A DNA stretch of 64,000 nt, taken from assembly GCF_026342435.1 (NCBI RefSeq), contig NZ_JAPEMT010000003.1:558001-622000 (forward strand). The letters run 5' to 3'. The position numbers and the translations under genes were made by a program. Below are positions 29,938-39,148 of the stretch, piece after piece. Source of the stretch: Streptomyces sp. NBC_00237 (GTDB lineage: Bacteria; Actinomycetota; Actinomycetes; Streptomycetales; Streptomycetaceae). The first letter of the stretch is position 1. Every line of letters starts with the position of its first letter. The notes beneath the pieces are model-generated. The model was given only the letters and a program-made list of their open reading frames with translations, did no database searches and was not told where the DNA came from.

Positions 29938-32640
29938 GTGCACCATCACTTTCGCAGGCCCAGAACCCTCGGTCTCGGCATAACCGCCACGTTGAGTCTG
30001 GCCCTGACCGGGCTGCCCGCGCCGACCGCCCAAGCCGCCGCATCCGACCCTGCTTCCACCCTGGTGGCCGGTAAGGGCACCGCCACTCCGCAGCTCGTCT
30101 CGGGGCTCGCCGAGCCCGCCCCCGGCAGCCCGGCGAATGCGGCCCGCACCTTCCTGGCGGCCCACCCTGACCTGTACCGGATCGACCCCGAACAGTTGAC
30201 CGATCTCGCCACCGAGCGCACCCCCGGCGGCGGACACACCGTCAGGTTTCAGCAGCGCGTTGGCGGAATACCGGTGCGCGGCGCACAGTATGTGGTGCGC
30301 CTCACCGGTGACGGCGCCGGGCAGCGGGTCGAGTCGGCGGGTGGCAAGTACTTCACCGGTCTCACCGCACCGACCACCGCGACCGCCCCGGCCGCGACGC
30401 TGCGCGACCTGGCGCGCGGTTCCCTGACGGTGCCGCGGGCCCGGGCCGGGGCCACGGTCGAGGACCACGGTCGGGTGATCCTGCCGGGTGGCTCCGGCCG
30501 ACTGACCCAGCACTTCACCGTGCGCGGCACCGACCCGGCCACCGGTGCCCGGCTGGCCCGCGAGGTCTACGTGGACGCCGCCGCCGGTACGGTCGCCCTC
30601 GCCCACGACACCCGGCCCGCGTCCGGCCCGCGTGCCACCGCCGCTGCCGCTGCCGCCGGTGCCGTGCCCGCGACCGGTACCGCACCGGACATCCTCGGCC
30701 GCTCCACGAAGGTGAACATCGGCCGTCTCCCGGACGGGAGTTACCAACTCACCGACCTCACCCGCCCCGCCGCCATCACCACTTACGACGCGGCCGGCCG
30801 GGACTACCTGGACGGCATCCCGGCGGGAAGCCCACCGATGAGCTCCCCGAGCCCCGACTTCCCGGCCACCGCAGGCAGTAGCGGCGCCACCAACGCCCAT
30901 CTCAACGCCGCCGCCGTGTACGACTTCTACCGCGACCGGCTGGGCCGAGACGGGCTGGACGGCAAGAACGGCCCGATCACCTCGCTGGTCAACACGTCCG
31001 AAGGCGGCGAACCCTTCTCCGGGGCCTTCCTGAACGGAACGACGATGGTCTACGGCAACGGAGGCCCCGGCAAGTATCCGTACTCCGTCGCCCTCGACGT
31101 GGCCGGCCACGAGATGACCCATGCCGTCATCGACCACACCGCTGACCTGGTCGCCACCGGTCAGCCCGGCGCGATGAACGAGGCCCTGGCCGACTACTTC
31201 GGCAACGCCATCGAAGTCACCGCCCGGGGAATGTCGATGGACGATCCGCGAGCCGCACTGCTGGGCGAGAGCCTGTGCCGTACCGGCACCCCGCAGGCAT
31301 GCGCGACGCGCCGCATGGACGACCGCCGCACCATGAAGGACCACTTCCTCGGCGCTTCGAGCGACATCGACAACGGCGGGGTGCACCTGAACTCGACCAT
31401 ATTCAGCGGTGCGCTGTGGGACCTCCGGCGCGCCCTGGACCCGCTCACCGCCGATCGGCTCGTCTACCGGGCGCTCACCGGCTACCTCACCCCGCTGGAC
31501 GACTTCGTGGACGGACGCAACGCGGTGCTCGCCGCCGCCCGGGAACTGAAGCTCACCCGCGCCCAGCTCCAGTCGGTGGCGACGGCCTTCGACACGCACG
31601 GCATTCGCTCCGGATGGGAGCGCGGGCTCGGCCTGGACAGCCACATGCTGCTGCGTGACGCCGCCTCCGAGGAGCAGCCGGCCGTGGCGGGCGGCCGCTG
31701 GGTGATGAGGGGCAGAGCCGCAGGTAAAACCTCGGACGCCCTGTTCACCGGCTCCACCACCGGCACCGCCGCGCCCACCAGGCTCAGCCCGGACGACGGA
31801 CGGACGCACAGCTGGCCGGCCACCGACGGCAGGTCCGTCGCATGGCTGGCGATCGACTACGACGCCCAGGGCAACCGGGAGATGGAGGTGCTGACCCGTT
31901 CACTGTCCGGCGGCCCGGTCCGCAGTCTGTTCCGCTCCGCACGGTGGATCACCAGAGTCCAGGTGTCCGGATCCGACGTCGCCTTCCAGGTGTCCGACGA
32001 GAGCGACCGTAAGCGGGTGCGCCTCTCCCGCAACGGCGCACCGGCCGTGGAACTCCCGCTCACCGAAGGACACACCACGAACGGCCTGACCCTCAAGGAC
32101 GGGACGCTCGGCTGGACCGAGTCCTGGACGGCCCGGTCCGGCGAGGTCGACGCACCGACCGTCTACTCCATCGCCACCGGCAAGGTCACCGCCCAGTACG
32201 TGGCGGGCGACCCGAACGGCGGCAGCGGGAGCACCACGTACTCCCTGCTGCTCGTGGGGAAGCGGCTCCTCTGGGTGCAGGCGCCCGATGATCCGAAGAA
32301 GGGCAGCTCGATCCGCTCGGGTGCGCTGAACGGCTCCGGGGCGACCGACGTCCTGCCCGCGGACTCGCCGTTCGCCACCGCCATCACCGGCATCGCCGCC
32401 TCCGACCAGGCGATCACCTTCGACACCGATGCCTACGAGCCCGCCGGCGGCTGGTCCCACGCCACGTTGCCCAAGTTCTGGCAGCTCCCGATCACCGGTG
32501 GCACCCCTCAGCGGCTCTCCTGCAACCGAGGCAGCCAGCAGCTGGCCGCCGCCGACCAAGGCACCCGGGTGCTCTGGCTCGACTCCACCGCCGGCCGCAC
32601 CGACCTGGTCGTCCGCAACCGCCCGGCCGGCAGCTGCTGA
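29938..32640 (+). CDS. Secreted M4 (thermolysin-type) metallopeptidase
   Basis: A 900-aa extracellular zinc protease. GTG 29938 follows GAAAGG and gives a signal peptide (LGLGITATLSLALTGLPAPT, cleaved near AQA). An FTP/PepSY-type propeptide spans about 40-230. The M4 catalytic domain has HEMTH at 391-395, the third ligand Glu415 in NEALADY, and the catalytic-His region VHLNSTIFSGALWDLRRALD. It is followed by about 300 residues of beta-propeller-like repeats (SVAWLAIDYD, VAFQVSDESDR, LLWVQAPDD), an unusually long C-terminal extension for an M4 enzyme, probably for substrate or surface binding. It lies 124 bp before a second protease gene in the same direction. Likely role: extracellular proteolysis. 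Confidence 0.88.
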   Translation: MHHHFRRPRTLGLGITATLSLALTGLPAPTAQAAASDPASTLVAGKGTATPQLVSGLAEPAPGSPANAARTFLAAHPDLYRIDPEQLTDLATERTPGGGHTVRFQQRVGGIPVRGAQYVVRLTGDGAGQRVESAGGKYFTGLTAPTTATAPAATLRDLARGSLTVPRARAGATVEDHGRVILPGGSGRLTQHFTVRGTDPATGARLAREVYVDAAAGTVALAHDTRPASGPRATAAAAAAGAVPATGTAPDILGRSTKVNIGRLPDGSYQLTDLTRPAAITTYDAAGRDYLDGIPAGSPPMSSPSPDFPATAGSSGATNAHLNAAAVYDFYRDRLGRDGLDGKNGPITSLVNTSEGGEPFSGAFLNGTTMVYGNGGPGKYPYSVALDVAGHEMTHAVIDHTADLVATGQPGAMNEALADYFGNAIEVTARGMSMDDPRAALLGESLCRTGTPQACATRRMDDRRTMKDHFLGASSDIDNGGVHLNSTIFSGALWDLRRALDPLTADRLVYRALTGYLTPLDDFVDGRNAVLAAARELKLTRAQLQSVATAFDTHGIRSGWERGLGLDSHMLLRDAASEEQPAVAGGRWVMRGRAAGKTSDALFTGSTTGTAAPTRLSPDDGRTHSWPATDGRSVAWLAIDYDAQGNREMEVLTRSLSGGPVRSLFRSARWITRVQVSGSDVAFQVSDESDRKRVRLSRNGAPAVELPLTEGHTTNGLTLKDGTLGWTESWTARSGEVDAPTVYSIATGKVTAQYVAGDPNGGSGSTTYSLLLVGKRLLWVQAPDDPKKGSSIRSGALNGSGATDVLPADSPFATAITGIAASDQAITFDTDAYEPAGGWSHATLPKFWQLPITGGTPQRLSCNRGSQQLAAADQGTRVLWLDSTAGRTDLVVRNRPAGSC

Positions 32641-32764
32641 CCGTGAATGCCCTGTCGTCTCTCACACGGTTGGGGGACTGGTAGGCACACTTCGTGACAT
32701 GCCTGTGCGAATGGGGAACTGCTCTCCTGTTCTGTCCCTCTCAGCAGGAAGAAGCAGCCGTCAC

Positions 32765-34837
32765 ATGAAGTGCAGCAAGAAGTGGATCGGGGGCGTCGCC
32801 CTGGGTGCGATGGCTCTGGGCTCCGCCGGATTCTCCGCACCCCCCGCGCCCGCGCGTCCGGCAGCCTCGGTGTTCGCCGGGCCCGGGGCCGTGCTGTCGT
32901 CCGTCCCTGCGGACCAGCCGGAGAAGGAGACCGACGGCGGCGGCACCGAGGCGGTGCGCCAGCGGAATGCCATGATCAATCCGCAGGCACTGGCCGCCCT
33001 GTGCGCGGGCCCGTCCGAGCGTGAGTACAGCTTCCCGCTCTTCGACGACGTGACGGTCGAGGTCGTCGAGCACTCCCGCAGCGTCGTCGGCGACATCGTC
33101 ATCCTGTCGGCCGACGTGGTCGGAGCGGCCGGCCAACACGTGGTGGCCACCGCCCAGAACGCCTGCGACGGCAATCTGGGCAACGAGCAGGTGACGGCCC
33201 AGTTCATGCTGGGAGGCGACAGCTACGCCATTGAGTCCAACGGCCCCGGCCGGGTGTCCATCACCCAGGTGACCCCGCTGGGCGACGAAGACGAATCAGT
33301 GTCCATGAGCATGCCGCCCGCCCCGGACACCCAGGCACCGCAGCCCCGGACCGCCCCCGTCGCGCCGGACAAGGCATGCCAGCAGGGCAGCAACACCACA
33401 CTCATCGACCTCGTCGTGGGCTACACCCCCAAGGCACTGGCCGAGGCCGGCAGCGTGACCCAGATCCGTTCCGACATCACCAGGGCTGTCGCCCTGGCCA
33501 ACGACGGACTGGCCGACAGCAAGGTCAACGCCCGGCTGCGGCTGGTCAACATTCCCAGCGTCAGCAGCGTCCCGGCGGTCCGCGACGGTGTGACCCAGGA
33601 CCTCATCAAGGCACTCGCCACCCCGCGCGACGGACTCCTCGACGAAATGATGACCTACCGCGACCAGTACGGCGCGGACCTGGTCTCGGTCGTCGCCGGC
33701 GGGCGGGCGGCGGGCGGCCTCGGCTACTCGCCCAAGGCCCCCTCGCAGAAGACCGCGAACTACGGCTTCAACGTCGTCGCGCACGCGGCCCTGAAGAACT
33801 TCTCCCTCGGCCACGAGATCGGCCACAACCTCGGCGCCGCGCACGACCGCACCACCCAGCCCAACCAGCCGCCGCCCTACGGCGCCAACGGCTACTTCCC
33901 GAGCGACGGCGACTTCGCCACGATGATGGCGTACGAGTCCGGCTGCCGTAAGTCCACCAAGGGCCGGTGCGGGCGCATCAACCAGTTCTCCAACCCGGAC
34001 CTCTCCTACCGAGGCCAGCCCCTCGGTGTCCCGCTCGGCCGCCCCGACGAGGCCGATGCCGCCCGGATCTTCAACACCACGTCGAAGGCCATCGCCACCT
34101 ACCGCAGCACGAAGTCGAGCGACACCCTGTGCGCGGTGAACACCTCGGTGTCGCCTGCGAGAACCGGCACGGTGACGCCGTCCGAGACCGGCCCGTACCC
34201 GAAGAACAGCACCATGCGGTTCACCGCGAAGCCCGCGAGCGGCTACGTGTTCTCCCACTGGACGCTCAACGGCCGCACCTACGGCAACGCCGCCAACTCC
34301 ATCAACATCGCCGTCCCCTCGGACCAGCGGCTCGTCGCCAACTTCCGCACGGGCAGCACCCCCAAGCCCTCGGTCAGCACGTCCGCGACCCGCGGCGGCA
34401 CCGTGCGGAAGGCTCCGGCCAAGCGTGGCGCGCCTGCCACCGACACCCTGCTCTACGACGCGGTGCCGGCTCGGGGCTGGTCCTTCAGCGGCTGGACACT
34501 CAACGGCTCCTTCGCAGGTGACGACGACACCATCGAACTCTCGCCGGACGACGAGAACCTCCAGCTCCGCGCGGAGTTCGAACGCAACAAGTACGACCTC
34601 GACATCCAGGTCGAAGGCGGATCGGGCAAGGTCGTCCAGGCCGACACCGGCCCGTACGCGGAGGGCGACACCGTCACCGTCACCGCAACTCCCGATCGCG
34701 GCTACAAGTTCACCGGCTGGCTCCTGGACGGCGACACCTACGGCGGCGACGTCGACGGAACCCGCGGGGAAACAGCCGTTTCCTTCCAGGACAACACCGA
34801 TCACACCCTCACCGCACGCTTCGCACCCCTGAACTGA
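32765..34837 (+). CDS. Secreted metzincin (reprolysin-like) protease with C-terminal repeats
   Basis: A 690-aa exported protease. ATG 32765 starts a signal peptide (KKWIGGVALGAMALGSAGFS). After a long proregion comes the reprolysin-like (M12) catalytic domain with the metzincin zinc motif HEIGHNLGAAHD at 350-361 and a Met-turn (TMMAYES) near 390. The C-terminal 240 residues are three repeats of the bacterial/InlB-B type (GYVFSHWTLNG, WSFSGWTLNG, YKFTGWLLDGDTY), which in other proteins bind surfaces or polysaccharide. Cys residues in the catalytic domain fit disulfides. It follows the M4 gene in the same direction; a 13-bp hairpin at 34905 closes the unit. Confidence 0.85.
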   Translation: MKCSKKWIGGVALGAMALGSAGFSAPPAPARPAASVFAGPGAVLSSVPADQPEKETDGGGTEAVRQRNAMINPQALAALCAGPSEREYSFPLFDDVTVEVVEHSRSVVGDIVILSADVVGAAGQHVVATAQNACDGNLGNEQVTAQFMLGGDSYAIESNGPGRVSITQVTPLGDEDESVSMSMPPAPDTQAPQPRTAPVAPDKACQQGSNTTLIDLVVGYTPKALAEAGSVTQIRSDITRAVALANDGLADSKVNARLRLVNIPSVSSVPAVRDGVTQDLIKALATPRDGLLDEMMTYRDQYGADLVSVVAGGRAAGGLGYSPKAPSQKTANYGFNVVAHAALKNFSLGHEIGHNLGAAHDRTTQPNQPPPYGANGYFPSDGDFATMMAYESGCRKSTKGRCGRINQFSNPDLSYRGQPLGVPLGRPDEADAARIFNTTSKAIATYRSTKSSDTLCAVNTSVSPARTGTVTPSETGPYPKNSTMRFTAKPASGYVFSHWTLNGRTYGNAANSINIAVPSDQRLVANFRTGSTPKPSVSTSATRGGTVRKAPAKRGAPATDTLLYDAVPARGWSFSGWTLNGSFAGDDDTIELSPDDENLQLRAEFERNKYDLDIQVEGGSGKVVQADTGPYAEGDTVTVTATPDRGYKFTGWLLDGDTYGGDVDGTRGETAVSFQDNTDHTLTARFAPLN

Positions 34838-34904
34838 ACCGCCGCGAAGCCCTCCTCGGACGGCATTCAACCCACGAAGAAGCTCGATGCCGCCCGATGC
34901 GACA

Positions 34905-34939
34905 AAGGGGAGCCTCCTTGCACAGGGGAGGCTCCCCTT
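34905..34939 (+). terminator. Terminator after the metzincin gene
   Basis: 13-bp perfect stem (AAGGGGAGCCTCC / GGAGGCTCCCCTT) with a 9-nt loop, 68 bases after the stop at 34837. The remainder of 34838-35141 has no gene that I can support. Confidence 0.75.
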
Positions 34940-35141
34940 GCCCAAAGCTCCGGACGGGGACAGGGAGAGCCCGAGCAGAGTCGGAAGGGGCCACCCGGTT
35001 GGTCCGCCCAGCGGTCCAGGCGAAACCGCCTCACGGTGGCTGAGCCGGCGTCAACCGGTCGGCCAGGAAACGCTCCTCGTGACTGCGCATCCGGTGACTG
35101 CTCCAGCCCCGCGCTCCTGACCTCCCCGGAACGAACTGCCC

Positions 35142-35672
35142 TTACATTGCGCTGGCCTCACCGTCCTCAACAGCATCCGGGACGACTGCCTCCACGTCCT
35201 TGGTCGTGTGCGCGCCGGAGAACTGCCGGGAACCAGTCCAGGACGCCGTCGCCCGTTCCGGGGTGGGTGCGTCCGCGGTGTCAGCTACGGCAACCTCGCA
35301 AGCGAACGCGCCGTCTCCCGTATGTGTGCGTGCGGTGCACGTCCGGGTGGTCTTGTCGCTGAACTGCACCTTCACGGACACGGTCGCCTCTGCGATACCG
35401 GCCGTGGTGGCAGGGCCGTCTTCCTTGAGGAATCCGGCGAGGTCGACTCGTCCGTCCAGGACCTGCCACTCCGCCCGGAACTCGCGGAACGCGGAGGCGC
35501 GGATGTCATCCGGGGAGGGCGGGGCAAGGACCACGGACTCGCGGGCGGGATCAGCCGCCCCCGTGGACAGCGGAGCGGCGCTGGCCGAAAGTCCCATGCC
35601 GCCGAGGATGACGCCGGCTGAAGCCGCACCGATGAGAAGCACGCGAGCGGCAGTTGATGTAGGGGGACGCAC
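35142..35672 (-). CDS. Secreted protein of unknown function
   Basis: A 176-aa protein with a signal peptide (ARVLLIGAASAGVILGGMGL, cleavage near SASA). The mature domain of about 140 residues has an alpha-helical start (SPDDIRASAFREFRAEWQVL) and then beta strands with two Cys (RTCTARTHTGDGAFACEVAV) that probably form a disulfide. The C-terminal tail is acidic and low-complexity (VEAVVPDAVEDGEASAM), possibly disordered. GTG 35672 has ACGAGAG upstream. No family is recognised. It is convergent with the metzincin gene and divergent from the winged-helix gene, so it appears monocistronic. It could be an extracellular inhibitor or structural protein, but the sequence does not say. Confidence 0.6.
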   Translation of the reverse strand: MRPPTSTAARVLLIGAASAGVILGGMGLSASAAPLSTGAADPARESVVLAPPSPDDIRASAFREFRAEWQVLDGRVDLAGFLKEDGPATTAGIAEATVSVKVQFSDKTTRTCTARTHTGDGAFACEVAVADTADAPTPERATASWTGSRQFSGAHTTKDVEAVVPDAVEDGEASAM

Positions 35673-36026
35673 GATCTCTCGTTTCTGCAGGAGGACCTGA
35701 CCGGGCTGGTTGCACTACACCCATCTCCCTGTGAGGCCGGTGCCAGCACTCCCCAGGGCAGCATTCGCCCAGATGGACGTACGGCAGACGCCTCTCCGAG
35801 CTTCGCCGTACCGGTGTTTCCGCGTCACTCCGAACTCCGAGGCGGGCCGCGCGAGTTCCGGCCGTGACCACCTCCAGTCAGACCGGGGAGTGCAGCAGCG
35901 GTCCGAGGGATCGACCGGATCCCGGGCCTGGCGGACGCCGCGCGCAGAAGGGTCTGCTCGTTCGATTCTGCCGTGCAGCGAGCCCTGACGGCGCTTGCGT
36001 CGTTGAGCCGTGTACCTGTTCGGGCA
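35673..36026. other. 354-bp divergent intergenic region
   Basis: Between the secreted protein (minus) and winged-helix gene (plus). I see no gene relic, clear hairpin or operator palindrome here; it presumably carries the two promoters. Confidence 0.5.
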
Positions 36027-36557
36027 ATGGTGAAGGAACTCGTGAACAACATGAAAAAGGGCCGCAAGCACCGCACTGTCAACCGGACTCCTCGTCCTGT
36101 GGCTTCCGGGACGAGGCACCGGGAAAGTCCGGCCCCTGCACGGGAATCGTCCCGTGACGTGCCCGACTTCCATCGCATCCTCACGAAGCTGGGCTACCGG
36201 AAGGCGCCGCGACCCGCCTCCGCCGCCGCCGTGCGGCAGAACCCTGAACCCGTCGAAGAGGTCGCACCGGTCTTCGGCACGGTGCGCAACGGCGGGCTGG
36301 GTCATCACGCACAGCGCACCTGGACCCGACTGCGGGCGGACGGGCAACAAGGCGCGACGGTCGAGGAACTCTGTGAGACGGTCGGCTACCAAGCACGCAC
36401 CATCGTCAAGCACCTGGAAGGTCTCTCCCGCTATGGCCTGGTCGAGCAACGGGACGGAGACGCGTGGCATGCGACAGCGAAGAGCCCATGGGCGGCGGCG
36501 CAGGAACACGGCATTCCCGGCCCTCGGACGGAGGGCCGTGATCGGGTGTCCCGGTGA
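36027..36557 (+). CDS. Winged-helix DNA-binding protein
   Basis: A protein of up to 176 aa. The first 60 residues are very basic and probably disordered (MKKGRKHRTVNRTPRPVASG). A short helical segment follows (DVPDFHRILTKLGYRKAP). At about 105-165 is a winged helix like those of MarR/ArsR-type or replication-initiator proteins: RTWTRLRADGQQGATVEELC, then ETVGYQARTIVKHLEGLSRY with wing LVEQRDGDAWHAT. The start is uncertain: ATG 36027 has no ribosome site, while GTG 36042 or ATG 36051 sit behind GAAGGA. It has no partner gene. A chromosome-binding or regulatory role is inferred; no specific function is recognised. Confidence 0.6.
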   Translation: MVKELVNNMKKGRKHRTVNRTPRPVASGTRHRESPAPARESSRDVPDFHRILTKLGYRKAPRPASAAAVRQNPEPVEEVAPVFGTVRNGGLGHHAQRTWTRLRADGQQGATVEELCETVGYQARTIVKHLEGLSRYGLVEQRDGDAWHATAKSPWAAAQEHGIPGPRTEGRDRVSR

Positions 36558-36669
36558 GCACGGGGCTGCCCGTGGCTGGTCTGCCCGGAGCGGCATGAGA
36601 CCGGCAGCGCACTGCCATGACGGGCCGACTCCCACGAAGGGCGTGCGGTCCTTCCGCTGATCCCCGCGC

Positions 36670-36697
36670 GGTGCTCCGGTTCGAGGACCGGAGCACC
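36670..36697 (+). terminator. 11-bp hairpin after winged-helix gene
   Basis: GGTGCTCCGGT, loop TCGAGG, ACCGGAGCACC. About 110 bases past the stop at 36557. The rest of 36558-37032 carries the operator at 36966 and no credible gene. Confidence 0.55.
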
Positions 36698-36965
36698 GGC
36701 TCGGACCGGCTGACGTCAGGAGCGGACCCAGAGGACGTACACATCGGGACGCGAGGGGCTGACGGGCTCGCAGGCCGCGCATCCACCACTCCGGGCTGCG
36801 TCCGGCCTCGGCTGCGGTGTTTCCGGCCGACTGGCCCGTGCGCGCACCGGTGCGTCCTCGGGCCTTCGGCCGTACCCGAAGAGCCTGGTGGGGGGCCTGT
36901 TGCGTGGGCGGCGGCCCGTTCGTCCGGGGGTGTCTTTTTGGCAGAGTCCACCGACCATGCCGTTG

Positions 36966-36979
36966 AGGTCTAGACCAAT
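36966..36979. promoter_or_regulatory. dre-like palindrome upstream of GntR gene
   Basis: AGGTCTAGACCAAT contains the palindrome GGTCTAGACC, the core of the DasR/HutC-type box. It ends 53 bases before the GntR start codon, so it is probably that regulator's own operator. The same core, slightly changed, appears as a pair before the chitinase gene at 19973-20006. Confidence 0.65.
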
Positions 36980-37032
36980 AGCGGTTTAGCTTGGCGCAAC
37001 CCTGCCAGCACGCCGAGTGATTGAGGATCTCT

Positions 37033-37827
37033 GTGCACCCCCTGGGCGACGAGAGCGACCACCGAACGACCGGACACCGGCACGTGAGCGCACCCGTGTA
37101 CCGGCGCATCGCCGACGACCTGCGGCTGCGGATCTCCGAGGGCGAATTCCCGGCCGGGTGTCGGCTCCCCTCCGAGCGGAGTCTCGCGGAGCGATACCAC
37201 GTCAACCGGCAGACCGTGCGTTGTGCCCTGCAACACCTGCGGACCCACGGCTTCCTCGTCACCGACCGTACGGGGTCGTACGCGAGCCGACGCACCGACA
37301 GCCCGGCCCTCCCGCCGCTCCGGCCTGCGGAGCAACCCACCTTCCCCGGTGGTGCGATGCCCCTGGAGGGCGACGCCAGCCGTACGGGCCGGTTCGCCGC
37401 GGAGCTCCCGCCGCCGGAACTGGCCGCGGAGCTCGGCGTCGGACCAGGCGAGCGTGCCCCCGTGCTGCGCAGCCGGACGGTCGACGAATCGGGTGCGGTC
37501 ATCCAGGAGGCGGTCTCCTACTTCTCGATCCACACGTTGAGCGTGCTGCCTCAGCTGACACGTGCCTTCGTGCAAGGCGGGGCCGAGGGCGAACCGGGCT
37601 TGACAGAGTTCTACCGGTGGCTTTCCTCGGTCGGTCTGACGCTCACCCGGCACGAGCAGATGAGGCCGGTGCCCGTTCCCGCGGGGGAGGTCTCCCCGGA
37701 GCTCGGCTGGCTTTCGGTACGGCGGCTGGTGAGCGATCAGCACCAGCGGCTCCTGGAGGTGACCGATCTGCGGTGCGACCTGACCCGGAGCACGCTCGTC
37801 TACCGGTCGCCGCTGCTCGCACCGTAG
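37033..37827 (+). CDS. GntR/UTRA (HutC-subfamily) transcriptional regulator
   Basis: A 264-aa GntR-family repressor. The N-terminal winged helix at about 20-85 is classic: VYRRIADDLRLRISEGEFPA, GCRLPSERSLAERYHVNRQT, VRCALQHLRTHGFLV. The C-terminal UTRA ligand domain at about 110-260 includes RSRTVDESGAVIQEAVSYFS and a terminal strand (VTDLRCDLTRSTLVY). GTG 37033 is chosen over TTG 37021 since GAGG ends six bases before it. A TCTAGA-type operator lies 53 bp upstream. The gene is convergent with the NRPS-PKS operon, so it could regulate it, but the dre-like box points rather to amino-sugar or self-regulation. The 73-bp gap to the AT-ACP gene has no clear terminator. Confidence 0.85.
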   Translation: MHPLGDESDHRTTGHRHVSAPVYRRIADDLRLRISEGEFPAGCRLPSERSLAERYHVNRQTVRCALQHLRTHGFLVTDRTGSYASRRTDSPALPPLRPAEQPTFPGGAMPLEGDASRTGRFAAELPPPELAAELGVGPGERAPVLRSRTVDESGAVIQEAVSYFSIHTLSVLPQLTRAFVQGGAEGEPGLTEFYRWLSSVGLTLTRHEQMRPVPVPAGEVSPELGWLSVRRLVSDQHQRLLEVTDLRCDLTRSTLVYRSPLLAP

Positions 37828-37900
37828 CCGCGTGGGGGACCGGCGCGTGTTCGTGCGCTTCCCCTACGGCAGGACGAAGTTGGGGCACATGCGGCGCTCG

Positions 37901-39148
37901 TCACGCGAGGGCGCGGATCGCCTCGATGGTCCGGTCCACGCTGAGCGTCCCGTTCGCGCAGTCGCGCAGCAGGGCCGTCACCCGTGCGTCCTGGTAGGCG
38001 CGCAAAGGCGTGGGTGGGGCCTCGGGCGCCGCGGCTCGGGCGATGTCGTCACGGGTCAGTAGGTAGTCCGCCAGGGCGGCACAGGAACGGTGCTGGAAGA
38101 TGACGTCCGGCTTGATCGGGACGCCGAGGACCGTCCCCGCCCGGCGGGCCAGGCGCACGTAGATGATGGAGTTCAGGCCGAGCTGCCGGAACGACGCGTC
38201 CTCGTCGAAGCCCAGCGCGTCGTCGCCGATCTCCGGCTGGAGGATCTCGCGCTTGATCCGCTCGATCAGGTCCCGGCGTGGGTCGGGCGCGGGCTCCTGC
38301 GCACTGGTGATCCGGTCGATGAGTGAGGTGAGTACCTTCGATTCGCCCAGCTCCGTGAAAGCCGACACGCCCGCGTCCCGCAGATACCTGATGCAGTCGG
38401 TCCAGCGGACGGGCTGGGCGATCTGCTCGGCGAGCAATGCGCGGACTTCCTGCGCGTCGGAACCGAACGGCCGACCGGTCACGTTGGAGATGACCGGTGT
38501 GCGCAGTGCGCCCATGTCGACGGAGGCCAGCACTTCGCGGAAGCGTGCGGCCGCCGGGGCCATCTCCGGCGCGTGGAAGGGGCCGCTGACGCGGACCGGG
38601 ACGAAGCCTCGGACGCCCTCCACCTTCTCGAAGACCGGCCTGATCCGCGCCAGTTCCTCGCGGCTGCCGGAGAGCACGAACTGCTCGGGTGCGTTGTAGT
38701 TGGCGATGACGACGCCGGTGGCCTCGTGCCGCTTCAGGGTCTCCTCGATGATCTGCTCGGAGACGCCGACGACTGCGGCCATCGCACCGCCGCTGACGTG
38801 GCTCATCAGTTCTGCGCGGCGTTGCACCAGCGTCAGGCCGGTCTCAAAGTCGAAGGCGCCCGCCGCGAACAGTGCGCTGTACTCGCCGAGGCTGTGGCCC
38901 GCGAAGAAGTCCGCGGGCGGCAGGTCCTCCTGCGCCGCAGCCCAGTGCAGCGCGTTGACGACGTAGATCGCGGGCTGCGCGTACGCGGTCTCGGACAGCC
39001 GTCGCTCCGGGTTCTCCAGACAGAGCTCTTCGACCGAGTATCCGAGCACCAGGTCGGCGCGGCGACGGAGGTCGGGGAACCGTCCGAACAGGCTCCGTCC
39101 CATCCCCTTCTTCTGGGTGCCCTGCCCCGGAAACACGTAGCAGCGCAT
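37901..39148 (-). CDS. Trans-acting acyltransferase fused to an ACP
   Basis: A 415-aa two-domain protein. Residues 1-290 are an FabD-like acyltransferase: GQGTQKKGMG, nucleophile Ser86 in GHSLGEYSALFAAGAF, Arg in VQRRAELM for malonyl carboxylate, and His in GPFHAPEM near 190. This is the usual form of free-standing malonyl transferases of trans-AT PKS. Residues about 310-385 are an acyl carrier protein with the phosphopantetheine Ser in GLNSIIYV, an uncommon AT-ACP fusion. The ACP may be a loading site for the KAS III neighbour. ATG 39148 overlaps the KAS III stop (ATGA). The AT-less modules upstream and the decayed AT in the third megasynthase most likely all depend on this AT. It is the last gene of the operon. 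Confidence 0.85.
   Translation of the reverse strand: MRCYVFPGQGTQKKGMGRSLFGRFPDLRRRADLVLGYSVEELCLENPERRLSETAYAQPAIYVVNALHWAAAQEDLPPADFFAGHSLGEYSALFAAGAFDFETGLTLVQRRAELMSHVSGGAMAAVVGVSEQIIEETLKRHEATGVVIANYNAPEQFVLSGSREELARIRPVFEKVEGVRGFVPVRVSGPFHAPEMAPAAARFREVLASVDMGALRTPVISNVTGRPFGSDAQEVRALLAEQIAQPVRWTDCIRYLRDAGVSAFTELGESKVLTSLIDRITSAQEPAPDPRRDLIERIKREILQPEIGDDALGFDEDASFRQLGLNSIIYVRLARRAGTVLGVPIKPDVIFQHRSCAALADYLLTRDDIARAAAPEAPPTPLRAYQDARVTALLRDCANGTLSVDRTIEAIRALA

Noticed and set aside
36406..36951. Minus-strand frame in the gap before the GntR gene
   Set aside because: Ser/Pro/Arg-rich with no ribosome site or recognisable fold; it also overlaps the winged-helix gene.
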